64,000 nucleotides of DNA, taken from Azospirillum sp. TSH100. Lineage in GTDB: Bacteria > Pseudomonadota > Alphaproteobacteria > Azospirillales > Azospirillaceae. Of the stretch, positions 1 through 8,511 are shown one piece after another (the first letter of the stretch is position 1; each line of letters opens with the position of its first letter). The stretch lies in contig NZ_CP039640.1 in the NCBI RefSeq assembly GCF_004923295.1, forward strand, positions 124,001 through 188,000, given 5' to 3'. The translations under genes were made by a program, and so were the position numbers. Below the pieces are notes generated by a model. It worked only from the letters and a program-made list of their open reading frames with translations, did not search any database and was not told where the DNA came from.

Positions 1-509
1 CCGACGTGGTCTATGGGCACGGCATCATCGAGGACCACCGCATCGGCCGGCGCTATACGGCGCATGCCAGCCGGCCGCCGCTGACGCCCTGGCTGCTGGC
101 CTTCGGCGGCCTCAGCCTCGTGCAGCAGAGCATGTTCTTCCGCACCGACGCGGTGCGGGCGGCGGGCGGCTTCAATCCGGCCAACCGCACCTGCTGGGAC
201 GGAGAACTGCTGGCCGAGCTGGTGCTTGCCGGTGGACGTTTCCACCGCATCGACGAGGCCCTGGCGGTCTTTACCCTGCACGGCAATTCCATCTCCGGCT
301 CCGGCCGTCTGAACGCGGTGTATCAGGAGGAGCAGGCCCGGATCACCTCCCGGCTTCTGGGGCGCGGACCGGCTCCGGCCGATGGGCTGCACCGCGCCGT
401 TGCCCGGCTGCGGAAATGGTCACGGGATCCGGTTGCCACGCTGTGGCGGCTGCGCCGCGCCCTGAATGGTGGCGGAGAACCGCTGCGGAGCAGGGCGGGC
501 GGCCCATGA
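1..509 (+). CDS. Glycosyltransferase family 2, C-terminal part (partial at window edge)
   Basis: The reading frame is open from the first base, so the gene begins upstream of the window. The visible part carries features of the C-terminal half of GT-A fold family 2 enzymes. These are a segment where a residue pair meets the acceptor (SMFFRTDAVRAAGGF) and the acidic motif CWDGELLAEL followed by a glycine pair, which corresponds to the ED-type catalytic base motif of GT2 enzymes. The family transfers a sugar from an NDP-sugar to a lipid-linked or protein acceptor at the cytoplasmic face of the inner membrane. The stop overlaps the next start by four bases (ATGA), so the two genes are translationally coupled. 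The sugar and acceptor cannot be read from the sequence. Confidence 0.8.
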   Translation, partial: DVVYGHGIIEDHRIGRRYTAHASRPPLTPWLLAFGGLSLVQQSMFFRTDAVRAAGGFNPANRTCWDGELLAELVLAGGRFHRIDEALAVFTLHGNSISGSGRLNAVYQEEQARITSRLLGRGPAPADGLHRAVARLRKWSRDPVATLWRLRRALNGGGEPLRSRAGGP

Positions 510-1453
510 TCGGTGTCGCCTTGCGCAACCGGCTGCGCCGGATCGCCCGGCACGTCGATCCCGGATACCGACTGCGTGGCCTGCCGCGCCAACTGCGCGG
601 CGCCCTGTTCGCCCGCAGCCGGCCGGTCGCCACCCCGGAGGATGGCAATCATCTCATCGCCGGCGTCATCCGCGACGGACGCCCCGCCGCCATCGGCAAG
701 ATCGGGAATTCGGAGCTGCGCCTTGCCTTGCGCTGGATGAGCGGCAGTCCGGTACGTTTCCCCAATTGGCTGCGGGAAGAGGCGCTGGTCGGGCCGGGCG
801 TGTTTCCGGCCGACGACCGGACATTGGGCCGCTTCTGCGAATTCTGGCTGGAGAGGCTGGGCACCCTCGACCTGCTGGGGGTCTGGTACAATGCCGGCGA
901 GGCGCGGGTGGTGCGCGAGGCCGCGCCGGAGGCCCGCTGCATCGGCCTGGAAGCGCTTGAACCCTACCGTTTTGCCGAGCCATGGAGCCATGCCCTGGCC
1001 GGCCGTCGGGTCGTGCTGGTAACCCCCTTCGCCCGCACCGCCGCCGTCCAGTATGAACGGCGCCATCTTCTGTGGAGCGGGAAGCCGACACCGCTGCCGG
1101 ATTTCGACCTGCGCATCGTCGCCGCCCCCTTCAGTCCGGCTCTGGTTCCCCCCAGCCATCCCGACTGGTTCGCCCGCTGCGAGGACTTGGCCAGCCAGCT
1201 CGAACGCAGCCCGTTCGACGTCGCACTGATCGGGGCGGGAGCCCTGTCGATTCCGCTGTGCGCCCATGCCAAGCGGCTGGGCAGCATCGGCATCCACACC
1301 GGCGGGTCCACCCAGGTCCTGTTCGGCATCCACGGCCGGCGCTTCGACGACGATGCCCTCATCGCCGGGCTGGCCAACCCGCATTGGCGCCGGCCCTTGC
1401 CGGAGGAAACCCCGAAGGCCGCCGGGCTGGTCGAAAACGCGGCCTACTGGTAA
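506..1453 (+). CDS. GT-D-fold-like glycosyltransferase (DUF1792-type), putative
   Basis: The protein has 315 residues when started at the ATG that overlaps the preceding stop codon; an in-frame start 90 bases upstream would run into the previous gene. It opens with IGKIGNSELRLAL, which resembles the conserved early motif of GT-D glucosyltransferases of the DUF1792 group. It ends with a stretch DVALIGAGALSIPLCAHAK followed by GIHTGGSTQVLFGI, resembling the second conserved block of that family. No signal peptide or membrane segment is seen. The role is inferred to be sugar transfer in the same surface-glycan pathway as its upstream partner. The assignment rests on motif resemblance only. Its 3' end overlaps the convergent membrane-protein gene by 10 bases. 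Confidence 0.55.
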   Translation: MIGVALRNRLRRIARHVDPGYRLRGLPRQLRGALFARSRPVATPEDGNHLIAGVIRDGRPAAIGKIGNSELRLALRWMSGSPVRFPNWLREEALVGPGVFPADDRTLGRFCEFWLERLGTLDLLGVWYNAGEARVVREAAPEARCIGLEALEPYRFAEPWSHALAGRRVVLVTPFARTAAVQYERRHLLWSGKPTPLPDFDLRIVAAPFSPALVPPSHPDWFARCEDLASQLERSPFDVALIGAGALSIPLCAHAKRLGSIGIHTGGSTQVLFGIHGRRFDDDALIAGLANPHWRRPLPEETPKAAGLVENAAYW

Positions 1454-2604
1454 ACTGCCCTACCCTTCCCCGCTCGGTCCTTTTCCCGCCGTCCCATCCG
1501 CCCAAGCAGGGCGGCGGCGGCATAGAGCGCCGGCGGGGCCAGGTAATAGAGAGAGGGATTGTCGGTCGCCATGCGGACCGCCGCCCCCGGCACCAGGATC
1601 AGCCCGAGCGCGGCGGCCGTAACCGCGAACAGACCCCAGACATCCATGGGCCGGACCACCGGCAGCGTGGCCAGCAGCAGCGCCGCGGCCGGCAGGGCGG
1701 TATCGAGCCAACGCAGCGGCGGCGGCATGAAGTTCAGGATGTGCGACGGCAGGAAGGCCGCCGGATCATAGAGATAGAAGGGCAGGATCAGGATGGCGGC
1801 GGCCGTTCCGGCGGTAAGGGCGAAGGCCGCGGCCGACCGCAGTCCCTGACGCCGCAGTGCATGGGCGGCAAGCGCGACGGCGGCCACCGCATAGATAGGA
1901 CGCGAGCACAGCGCCAGCCCCAGGAATGCAGCCTTCGCCATGGCGGAAGGTCCGCCCTCTCCCCGTTCGATGGCGCCTGCATTCACCCAGACGGCGACGC
2001 CGACATACAGGCTGGTCAGAACGAAATCCCCGCCGGTGACGTAATCCTGGAGAAAGGCGATGTTCCCCAGGGTCAGCAGCGGCAGCAGCAGCCAGCGGGT
2101 GCGCCAGCCCGACAGCGCGCGGGCGGCCAGCAGGATGCAGCCGGCGCCATAGACGAAATTCTGGATCGCCACGCTGCCCATCAGGTGGAACGGCAATCCA
2201 AGGAACAGCGCCCCCGGCATGGGGGAGAGGCGGCCACCGAAATAGGTCCGCTCGTAATAGGGATAGCGCAGGTCCAACAGTGCCTGGATCCCGGCGGTCA
2301 GCGCCTCGTCCCGGTCGCTGCCGCGGCCATAGACTCCCGACTGCGCCAGCGGATAGACCACTGCCAGCAGCACCGCCATCACCAGAATCCACCCAGCCGC
2401 CAGCAGCCATTCCCGGCGCTGAACGAGCGGGGCGAGCCGGTCGTGACGTTCGATCGCGAAGATGACGGCGCCGGCCAGCACCAGCCCGACCGCATAGGCC
2501 CCCGTCAGCGGCCATCCGAGGAACTTGACCGCGAGTTCGGCGGAGGGGACGAACAGCAGAAGCGCCAATACGGTGACGACGGGGCCTTTTCCAGCGGGTG
2601 CCAT
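1444..2604 (-). CDS. Polytopic membrane protein, GT-C-like glycosyltransferase
   Basis: This is a 386-residue protein with about ten hydrophobic membrane segments spread over its whole length. After the third segment there is a loop with the acidic sequence YGRGSDRDEAL (near residue 95). An acidic motif in an early periplasmic loop is the hallmark of GT-C glycosyltransferases (ArnT/PMT/GT39/GT87 type), which use polyprenyl-phosphate sugars. Function as a sugar transferase for envelope glycan is therefore likely but the exact family is not recognised. The start was chosen at the ATG before APAGKGPVV because an upstream extension would overlap the divergent methyltransferase gene and is not hydrophobic. 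A 91-base gap separates the two divergent starts. Confidence 0.6.
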   Translation of the reverse strand: MAPAGKGPVVTVLALLLFVPSAELAVKFLGWPLTGAYAVGLVLAGAVIFAIERHDRLAPLVQRREWLLAAGWILVMAVLLAVVYPLAQSGVYGRGSDRDEALTAGIQALLDLRYPYYERTYFGGRLSPMPGALFLGLPFHLMGSVAIQNFVYGAGCILLAARALSGWRTRWLLLPLLTLGNIAFLQDYVTGGDFVLTSLYVGVAVWVNAGAIERGEGGPSAMAKAAFLGLALCSRPIYAVAAVALAAHALRRQGLRSAAAFALTAGTAAAILILPFYLYDPAAFLPSHILNFMPPPLRWLDTALPAAALLLATLPVVRPMDVWGLFAVTAAALGLILVPGAAVRMATDNPSLYYLAPPALYAAAALLGRMGRREKDRAGKGRAVYQ

Positions 2605-2695
2605 CGTTGTCCTGATCCTTATCTGGCCGCAGGCAAGAAGTGCCCGGTCGTGATAGGAGAAAGAGGCTGCCCGCCTCCACTGAAAAGACTTTCCG

Positions 2696-3451
2696 ATGCC
2701 GAGCCTGAGACATGTCGCCGAACGCCTGTCCCGCGGTGTGACGTTCCGGCGCCGGCTGCCGTCCGGCTTCGGACCGGGACGCATCGTCGTGTCGCCCGAT
2801 GCCGGGCTGAGGCTGCTGCGGCCGGACCTGGCCGCGGCCGAGCCGCTCCTGTTCGACGCCGTCCGCCGGTTGGTCAGGCCCGGCATGAAGATTTGGGATA
2901 TCGGAGCGAATCTCGGCTTGTTCGGATTCGCCGCGGCCTGGATGGCCGGGCCGTCCGGCGAGGTTCTGCTGGTCGAGGCCGACCCCTGGCTCTGCTCGGT
3001 CCTTCAGCGGTCGGCCCATGGGTTGGCCGGCGCCGGCTATGCGCCGGTGACCCTGGCCGCCTGTGCGATGACCGACCGGGCAGGGCCGGTGCGGTTCGAG
3101 ATCGCCGCGCGCGGCCGCGCTTCCAACTCCATCCGGGGATATGGGCACTCGCAACGCGGCGGGGTCCGGGAGACATTGGTGGTCGGGGGCTGTACGGCGG
3201 ACCAGATTCTCGACGATGCTTTCCGGCCCGATCTGATCAAGATCGATGTGGAAGGCGCCGAGCTTGCGGTCCTGCAGGGGGCCGCCGGCGTCCTGAAGAC
3301 ACGGCCGGCGCTGGTTCTCGAGGTTGGGGAAGAAAATGCGGACGCGGTGACGGACCTGCTGTCGCAAGCGGGATACCGCCTGCATGACGCCGAGGAGGGA
3401 ATGCGCCCCGTCGAGCGCTGCCGCTGGGCCACCGTGGCGCTTCCCGCCTGA
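2696..3451 (+). CDS. FkbM family SAM-dependent methyltransferase
   Basis: The 251-residue protein has the Rossmann methyltransferase signature IWDIGANLGLFGF near residue 66 (SAM-binding motif I). The acidic residue ending strand beta 2 appears in LLVEADPW, and the FkbM hallmark LIKIDVEGAELAVLQG lies near residue 180. FkbM enzymes O-methylate hydroxyl groups, very often on sugars of exopolysaccharide, LPS or antibiotics. With WbaP and glycosyltransferases nearby, sugar methylation of a surface glycan is the most likely role. It has no signal peptide. The gene is followed by a convergent radical SAM gene after 13 bases. Confidence 0.85.
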   Translation: MPSLRHVAERLSRGVTFRRRLPSGFGPGRIVVSPDAGLRLLRPDLAAAEPLLFDAVRRLVRPGMKIWDIGANLGLFGFAAAWMAGPSGEVLLVEADPWLCSVLQRSAHGLAGAGYAPVTLAACAMTDRAGPVRFEIAARGRASNSIRGYGHSQRGGVRETLVVGGCTADQILDDAFRPDLIKIDVEGAELAVLQGAAGVLKTRPALVLEVGEENADAVTDLLSQAGYRLHDAEEGMRPVERCRWATVALPA

Positions 3452-3464
3452 AGCCCCGTCTGCT

Positions 3465-4487
3465 TCAGAACACATCCGAGGTGGAAAGGGTGGATGCGCG
3501 TTCCAGGTCGGACGAACCCAATGCCGCCCAGCGCAGCAGCGACCTGCGGAAACCGGTCCGCCGTTTCAGCATGCCGTAGGATTCGGTCATCGGATCGAAC
3601 CCCTCCCGCCACACCCGCTGCGGTCCGATATAGCGCAGCACCGCATGCTCATAGACCACCGCCCGCTGGTTTTCGCTGCGGTAGAGCGGATCCTGGGTGT
3701 TGGCGAGCAGCCGCACACCCGCCGTTTCACAGTCGCGCCGCAGCCGGGCGATCCCGGCATTGTAAGCGTCCAGCGAGCGCCGCAGATCCTTGTCCGTGTA
3801 AGCGGTGTCGCCGAGATCGGCCATCGGCCGGATCTGGATCGTCGACGGGCCGTAGCAACCGAACACGGACAGCAGCGCCGTCATCTGTGCCAGATTGTCG
3901 TTGTTGACCGTATAATTCAGACGCAGCATCGGCCTTTCCAGCCCGGCGGCGCGCTTCGCCTCGACCAGCATGGCGAGGTTGTCGTGCAGGCGCTGCCAGC
4001 GGGCGCCCTTCATCAGCGTTTCATAGGTCTCGGCCCGGGTGCCATGGACCGAAACGACGATTTCATCAAGCCCGTGCGCCAGCATCTCGTCGACGGCCGG
4101 ACGGGTCAGCAGTTGCGCGTTGGTGACCAGCGACACGAAGGGCACGCCATGCCGCTTGGCCAGCCCGACGATCCCCGGATAGCCTTTCCACATCGTGGGT
4201 TCGGAACCGCAGCCGATGAAGAGTTGCAGCGCCTCCGGAAAGAAATCGCCGGCGATGCGCTCGACCTGCTCCGGCGTGAAGCGAGGGCCGGCATTTCCGG
4301 CATACCATCCGGGATCACTGAAATAACACATGGCACAACGAAGGTTGCAGGCGACGACCGGGTCCAACCGCACGATCGTATAGCGGATCCCAAGCAGATC
4401 GGCGGCCAGAACCCCGGCGAATTTCAGGCGATTACTGCGGATGAGCGCATTCAGCTTGAGCAGGGTGCCGCTGTCTGCCTTAATCAT
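3465..4487 (-). CDS. Radical SAM protein
   Basis: The 340-residue protein contains the CX3CX2C iron-sulfur motif as CNLRCAMC near residue 47, followed by the glycine-rich GCGSEPTMWKGYP and VTNAQLL segments typical of the radical SAM barrel. The family binds a [4Fe-4S] cluster and cleaves SAM to make a 5'-deoxyadenosyl radical. The C-terminal region (after about residue 240) lacks an obvious SPASM cysteine cluster. The position beside polysaccharide genes suggests a modification of a sugar or lipid, though the PqqD-containing RiPP cluster starting 2.7 kb away is another possible context. The substrate is unknown. It is divergent from wbaP with 244 bases between them. Confidence 0.8.
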   Translation of the reverse strand: MIKADSGTLLKLNALIRSNRLKFAGVLAADLLGIRYTIVRLDPVVACNLRCAMCYFSDPGWYAGNAGPRFTPEQVERIAGDFFPEALQLFIGCGSEPTMWKGYPGIVGLAKRHGVPFVSLVTNAQLLTRPAVDEMLAHGLDEIVVSVHGTRAETYETLMKGARWQRLHDNLAMLVEAKRAAGLERPMLRLNYTVNNDNLAQMTALLSVFGCYGPSTIQIRPMADLGDTAYTDKDLRRSLDAYNAGIARLRRDCETAGVRLLANTQDPLYRSENQRAVVYEHAVLRYIGPQRVWREGFDPMTESYGMLKRRTGFRRSLLRWAALGSSDLERASTLSTSDVF

Positions 4488-4628
4488 GGCGACCTGAATG
4501 CCCTTGGGCGATGATCGATTCGAACCGTTGAAGCATGATCGTCCAGCTTAAGCCAGTGGAAAGAACAGCAGCCGGGAGTGTTGGGGATTGCATCAGCCGG
4601 CCGGGCATGATTTTTCCCATTCTCCTGT

Positions 4629-4657
4629 TTGACATACACAACCGGAAAAACGACGAT
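4629..4657 (+). promoter_or_regulatory. Candidate promoter upstream of wbaP
   Basis: A perfect -35 hexamer TTGACA (4629-4634) is followed after 17 bases by GACGAT (4652-4657), a weak match to the -10 consensus. It lies in the divergent gap between the radical SAM gene and wbaP, about 75 bases ahead of the wbaP start. This is a visual match only. Confidence 0.3.
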
Positions 4658-4731
4658 ACGCTGCACTTCATTCTGGCTTCGCCCGTCGGGAGTGCATATC
4701 CTGCAAAAGAATTTTCTAAAATTGTAATAAA

Positions 4732-6198
4732 ATGTCGATCCTGCAAAACGGCTCATTGCACGCATCTCAGGGTACGACAGCCTACTTGGACAGGCTGAGA
4801 CGGGCCGAAGCCATGCATTATGGTGTCCTGCTCGCCATGGATGCCGCCGCCGTCCTGCTTGCCTTCGGCGGGGCCGCCCTGCTCGCCATAGCGGTCAATA
4901 TCGAGACGTTCGGCCTGCCCTATCTCGATTTCATCGCCGACAACATGTGGAACCGGCTGGCGCAGTATCTGCCGCTGGCCGGCCTGCTGCTGCTGCGCCT
5001 CCACACCGCCGGCCATTACCGGCGGCGCCTGCCCGCCTGGACCGGGCTGCGGGACGTCGTGGTTGGATGCATGCTGATGCTGCTGGCCGATGGCTTCCTG
5101 ATGTTCGCGCTCAAGCGCGATTTTTCCCGTCTGTGGCTGGTCGGATCCTGGCTGCTGATCATCGTCCTGATCCCGCTTGCCCGACGGGTCGCGCGCAGCC
5201 TGCTCGACAGCCAGGGGTTATGGCGCCTCCCGGTCATCGTGGTGGGCAGCGGCGATGGCGTGCAGGACGCCTGCGAGGCGCTGACCTCCGAACGCAGCCT
5301 GGGCTATGCGGTGATGGAGGTGCTGCCGCTGGAACAGGTGGAGACGCGCATCGCCAGCCAGTCCTGGTCGGAATTGTGCGAGAAGCAGGGGGCCAGGCTG
5401 GTGGTGCTGGCCCTGTCCGATACCGATATGCTGGGACGCGGGGCGCTGCTTGCCGACCTTGTGCGGGAACGCCTGCCTTTCGCCGTTATCCCACCGCTGC
5501 GCGGCCTGCCTATCCTGGGCTTCGATCCGATCTATTTCATCGGCCGCGACGTCATGATGCTGCAGGCGCGCAACAACCTGGGACAGCCGCTGAGCCGGAC
5601 GGTGAAGCTGCTTTTCGACCTCACGGTAGCCAGCATCCTCGGCATCCTGCTTCTGCCCGTGTTCGCCGTCTTTGCAATGGCGATCGCGTCCGATGGCGGT
5701 CCCGTGTTTTACCGGCACCGTCGGATCGGCCGGAACGGCCGCCCCTTCGGCTGCCTGAAATTCCGCACCATGGACCCGAAGGCCGACAGCATGCTCGCGG
5801 CCTATCTGGCAGCTCATCCGGAGGCAGCGGCGGAATGGTCGCGCCGCTTCAAATTGCAGGACGACCCGCGCGTCACCAGAATCGGCCGCTTCCTGCGGGC
5901 AACCAGCCTGGACGAACTGCCACAGCTGTTCAACGTGCTGCGCGGCGACATGAGCCTGGTCGGTCCGCGGCCGGTCACGGCGCAGGAACTCGATTTCTAT
6001 GGCCGCGACGTCGTGTTCTATCTGGAAACCCGCCCGGGCATGACCGGCCTGTGGCAGGTCCGGGGGCGCAGCAACACCAGCTATGCCGACCGCGTCCTGT
6101 ACGACGTGTGGTATGTGAAGAACTGGTCGCTCTGGCACGACCTTGCGATCCTGGCGAACACCGTCCCGGTGGTCATGCGCCGGATCGGTGCATTTTGA
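4732..6198 (+). CDS. wbaP: Undecaprenyl-phosphate galactose phosphotransferase, WbaP type
   Basis: This 488-residue protein has the complete long polyisoprenyl-phosphate hexose-1-phosphate transferase layout. Four or so N-terminal membrane segments occupy residues 25-160, a soluble CoA-binding-like domain covers about 165-280 (VIVVGSGDG), one re-entrant hydrophobic helix lies near 295-315, and the catalytic domain follows. That domain contains KFRTMDPKAD, DELPQLFNVLRGDMS, LVGPRP and TRPGMTGLWQVRGRS. The enzyme moves a sugar-1-phosphate (galactose or glucose) from UDP-sugar to undecaprenyl phosphate and so starts repeat-unit assembly for exopolysaccharide or O-antigen. It is the committing enzyme of the surrounding glycan genes. 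Length matches WbaP/ExoY-long forms. No strong ribosome binding site precedes the ATG. Confidence 0.9.
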   Translation: MSILQNGSLHASQGTTAYLDRLRRAEAMHYGVLLAMDAAAVLLAFGGAALLAIAVNIETFGLPYLDFIADNMWNRLAQYLPLAGLLLLRLHTAGHYRRRLPAWTGLRDVVVGCMLMLLADGFLMFALKRDFSRLWLVGSWLLIIVLIPLARRVARSLLDSQGLWRLPVIVVGSGDGVQDACEALTSERSLGYAVMEVLPLEQVETRIASQSWSELCEKQGARLVVLALSDTDMLGRGALLADLVRERLPFAVIPPLRGLPILGFDPIYFIGRDVMMLQARNNLGQPLSRTVKLLFDLTVASILGILLLPVFAVFAMAIASDGGPVFYRHRRIGRNGRPFGCLKFRTMDPKADSMLAAYLAAHPEAAAEWSRRFKLQDDPRVTRIGRFLRATSLDELPQLFNVLRGDMSLVGPRPVTAQELDFYGRDVVFYLETRPGMTGLWQVRGRSNTSYADRVLYDVWYVKNWSLWHDLAILANTVPVVMRRIGAF

Positions 6199-6242
6199 AC
6201 GGCCGCCATCCGGGTGGCCGTCGTTGTCCGGGAGAGGCCGGT

Positions 6243-6989
6243 CTACCGGCTGCCGCCCGGCTTGCGCCAAAGCCCTTCATCCTGAAGCCCCCCTCCCAGA
6301 AGCCGTCCACCGGGATCATAGACAGGGGCCGGACGCGGGGAACGGACATGTTCGCGCGTCCAGCCGGCCAGGGCAGGCAGATCGCCGCCCCGGTAATGGC
6401 TGTTGGCGAACGCGAAGAGTCCCCCCGGCCGCAGCCGGTCCGCCAGGATGCCGGTTTCCCGCGCCACCGCCGCGAAGGGCAGGATGCGGTCGCAGCGATC
6501 GGGCCAGCCGTCGAGATCGCTGTGGCGGAACACCGCCAGGGCGAAGACGGCATCGAAGCTGCCGGGCTCCTCCCCGGCGGCACTGGCTGCGCACTCGAAG
6601 CGCAGGCGCGGATCACCGCCCGCCCGGCGGTGACGTTCTCGGGCGCGGGCGATGTTGGCGGGATTGATGTCCAGCCCGACGATGGCGGCGGCGGGAAAAT
6701 AGCTGCGCAGGGCGAAGACCTCGTCCCCATCGGCGCAACCGAAGCTCAGAAGCCGCAGCGCCGGCCCATCGACCAGCGGGCCGCCCAGCAGGCCGGCGGC
6801 CTTGCCGAACAAGGTGCCGTAACGGTCGGGAGCGGTGATCGCCTCGGGCTGGAACAGGCCCGCGGGTGGACGCAGGCGCAGGCGCAACCCTTCCCGCCAA
6901 GCCCGGTCGCGCAAATGACGCAGGCTGCGGAGCCAGCAGCCCGGCGCCGTGCGCAGGAAGGCCCGCCTCAGATCCCCTGGTCGCATCAT
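6243..6989 (-). CDS. Class I SAM-dependent methyltransferase
   Basis: Starting at the second of several in-frame candidates (two consecutive ATG codons at 6984-6989), the protein has 248 residues. It shows motif I as LLSFGCADGDEVFAL, the strand-2 acidic residue in VGLDINPANI, and a later SFDAVFALAVFRH segment that fits motif post-II. These place it in the class I SAM methyltransferase fold. Its substrate is not evident. It converges with wbaP (45 bases apart) and diverges from the lasso-type cluster, so it could belong to either unit. An upstream start would be 47 codons longer but has no supporting motif. Confidence 0.75.
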   Translation of the reverse strand: MMRPGDLRRAFLRTAPGCWLRSLRHLRDRAWREGLRLRLRPPAGLFQPEAITAPDRYGTLFGKAAGLLGGPLVDGPALRLLSFGCADGDEVFALRSYFPAAAIVGLDINPANIARARERHRRAGGDPRLRFECAASAAGEEPGSFDAVFALAVFRHSDLDGWPDRCDRILPFAAVARETGILADRLRPGGLFAFANSHYRGGDLPALAGWTREHVRSPRPAPVYDPGGRLLGGGLQDEGLWRKPGGSR

Positions 6990-7202
6990 GGACGCCCGGC
7001 ACTGTCGGATTCCGGCCCTTATGCGAAGCAGCTGGTCTCCTGTCAAGCCGGAGGCCTGGTCCGGGCCGGCCTGGCCCCCGCGCATGGACAAGCCGGAAGC
7101 GGCAGCCCTATGTTCGGCGCTCGGATTCACGCTTCAAAGCGCTTCCGGTGTCATGCGACCCAATTCAACAAAGCTTGCGCCCTTTCCATGGAGCAATGGA
7201 CG

Positions 7203-7481
7203 ATGATCCAGCTTTCCAGTGTCGTATCAATCAATGCCGATCTTCTTTCCACGGAGATCGAGGGCGAATTCGTCATGATGGACATGGACAGCGGACGCTA
7301 TTTCAATCTGGACCGCATCGGTTCCGTGATCTGGAAGACCCTGGAACAGCCGCGGGAGGTCGCCGACCTCTGCCGGTTTCTTGGCGAACACTATGAGGCG
7401 CCGGCCGAGGTGATCGAGCGCGACGTTCTGGATCTGCTGCAGCAGATGGCCGACAGGAAACTGATCCGCCTCCATGACTGA
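7203..7481 (+). CDS. PqqD-like lasso peptide B1 protein (RiPP recognition element)
   Basis: The 92-residue protein matches the PqqD/RRE family in length and pattern. It has an N-terminal segment with alternating hydrophobics (INADLLSTEIEGEFVMMD), the family phrase SGRYFNLDRIGSVIW, and a helical C-terminus ending in DLLQQMADRKLIRLHD. In lasso-peptide pathways this B1 protein binds the precursor leader and delivers it to the B2 protease and the cyclase. The ATG at 7203 was chosen because GGAG lies 9 bases upstream; an in-frame ATG at 7188 is possible. It overlaps the following sulfotransferase start by 8 bases and heads a four-gene operon. Confidence 0.85.
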   Translation: MIQLSSVVSINADLLSTEIEGEFVMMDMDSGRYFNLDRIGSVIWKTLEQPREVADLCRFLGEHYEAPAEVIERDVLDLLQQMADRKLIRLHD

Positions 7482-8511
7482 GGTTGGGGCGACTGGAGCT
7501 GAAGCGACTGAAGCCGGGGCGGTTGCCGATCAGGCGGCAGGACACCCAGCCTGCGCACAGCCGGTCCCGGTCGGCCTTCATCATCGGGGCGACCGCATCA
7601 TCGCCGATTGGGCAGACATCGCGGGCACCGACCCGACCTTGCCTTTCCTGGCCGACCGGATCGCCAGGGCGGGTGCCGTCTGGCAAGCCGACCTGCCGGA
7701 GGCGGATGGAGCGCCCGAACCGGCAGCGCTGATCCTGCATGCCGGGCGCTGCGGCTCCACCCTGGTTTCGCGCGGTCTGTCACTGCTGTCGCGCTGCCAT
7801 GTCCTGTCCGAGCCCCAGGCGCTGAACATGGTCCTGAGCGTGGACGGCCGCTGGCCTTTCCTGCCGCCGCCCGACCGGCATCGGGCGCTGCGTCAGGTGG
7901 TCGCGGCACTGGCACGCGCCAAACGGCCGGATCAGGACCGGTTCATTCTGAAACTGTCCAGCTGGAACGCCCTGCACCTGCCTTTGCTGGAGGCGGCCTT
8001 CCCAGCGGTGCCGAAACTCTTCATCTACCGTCAGCCGGAGGAAATCCTCGTCTCCTTGCAGGATGGACCGGCCGGATGGATGCGCCGGGCGGCCAATCCG
8101 GCGCCGGCAAGCCTGTTCCTTGGCCTGCCGCCGTCGCAGGTCCGGCGTTCCCCCCTCGCGTTCGCCGCCCAGATGCTGGCCAGATCAATGACTCTGGTGG
8201 CCGACAGCGTGATGCGGCAGGCGTCCGGAAACTGGCTGCTGGTGCCCTACGGCAGCCTGCCGGGCGCCCTGACCACGGAAATCCTGCCCTGGCTGGGACT
8301 GACGGCCGAACCGGACGAAGCGGCGGCCCTGGCCCGGTCCGCCGGCATCGACGCCAAGGATCCGGCAGGCTTGCGGCCCTTCCGGCCCGATGATGGGCAC
8401 AAGCGGGCGGCCGTTTCGCCGGAAGTGGCAGAGCTTGCGCGCGATCTGTTATGCACCCCTTACGAACGGCTGGAGGGGCTGCGCCTGCTGACCGGCAGGA
8501 TCGAACGGTGA
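7474..8511 (+). CDS. Sulfotransferase-family protein of the RiPP cluster
   Basis: The 345-residue protein has a sulfotransferase-type 5'-phosphosulfate loop, LHAGRCGSTLVSRGL, near residue 88. A second block, KLFIYRQPEEILVSL, is placed like the 3'-phosphate-binding segment. PAPS-dependent sulfotransferases place sulfate on hydroxyl or amine groups. Because it is translationally coupled on both sides to the PqqD-like and kinase genes, I infer that it modifies the cluster's peptide or a linked sugar. A kinase-like or inactive role is not excluded, since sulfotransferase-fold proteins in RiPP clusters are mostly uncharacterised. The first 40 residues are low-complexity Ala/Gly-rich and may be variable. 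Confidence 0.75.
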   Translation: MTEVGATGAEATEAGAVADQAAGHPACAQPVPVGLHHRGDRIIADWADIAGTDPTLPFLADRIARAGAVWQADLPEADGAPEPAALILHAGRCGSTLVSRGLSLLSRCHVLSEPQALNMVLSVDGRWPFLPPPDRHRALRQVVAALARAKRPDQDRFILKLSSWNALHLPLLEAAFPAVPKLFIYRQPEEILVSLQDGPAGWMRRAANPAPASLFLGLPPSQVRRSPLAFAAQMLARSMTLVADSVMRQASGNWLLVPYGSLPGALTTEILPWLGLTAEPDEAAALARSAGIDAKDPAGLRPFRPDDGHKRAAVSPEVAELARDLLCTPYERLEGLRLLTGRIER

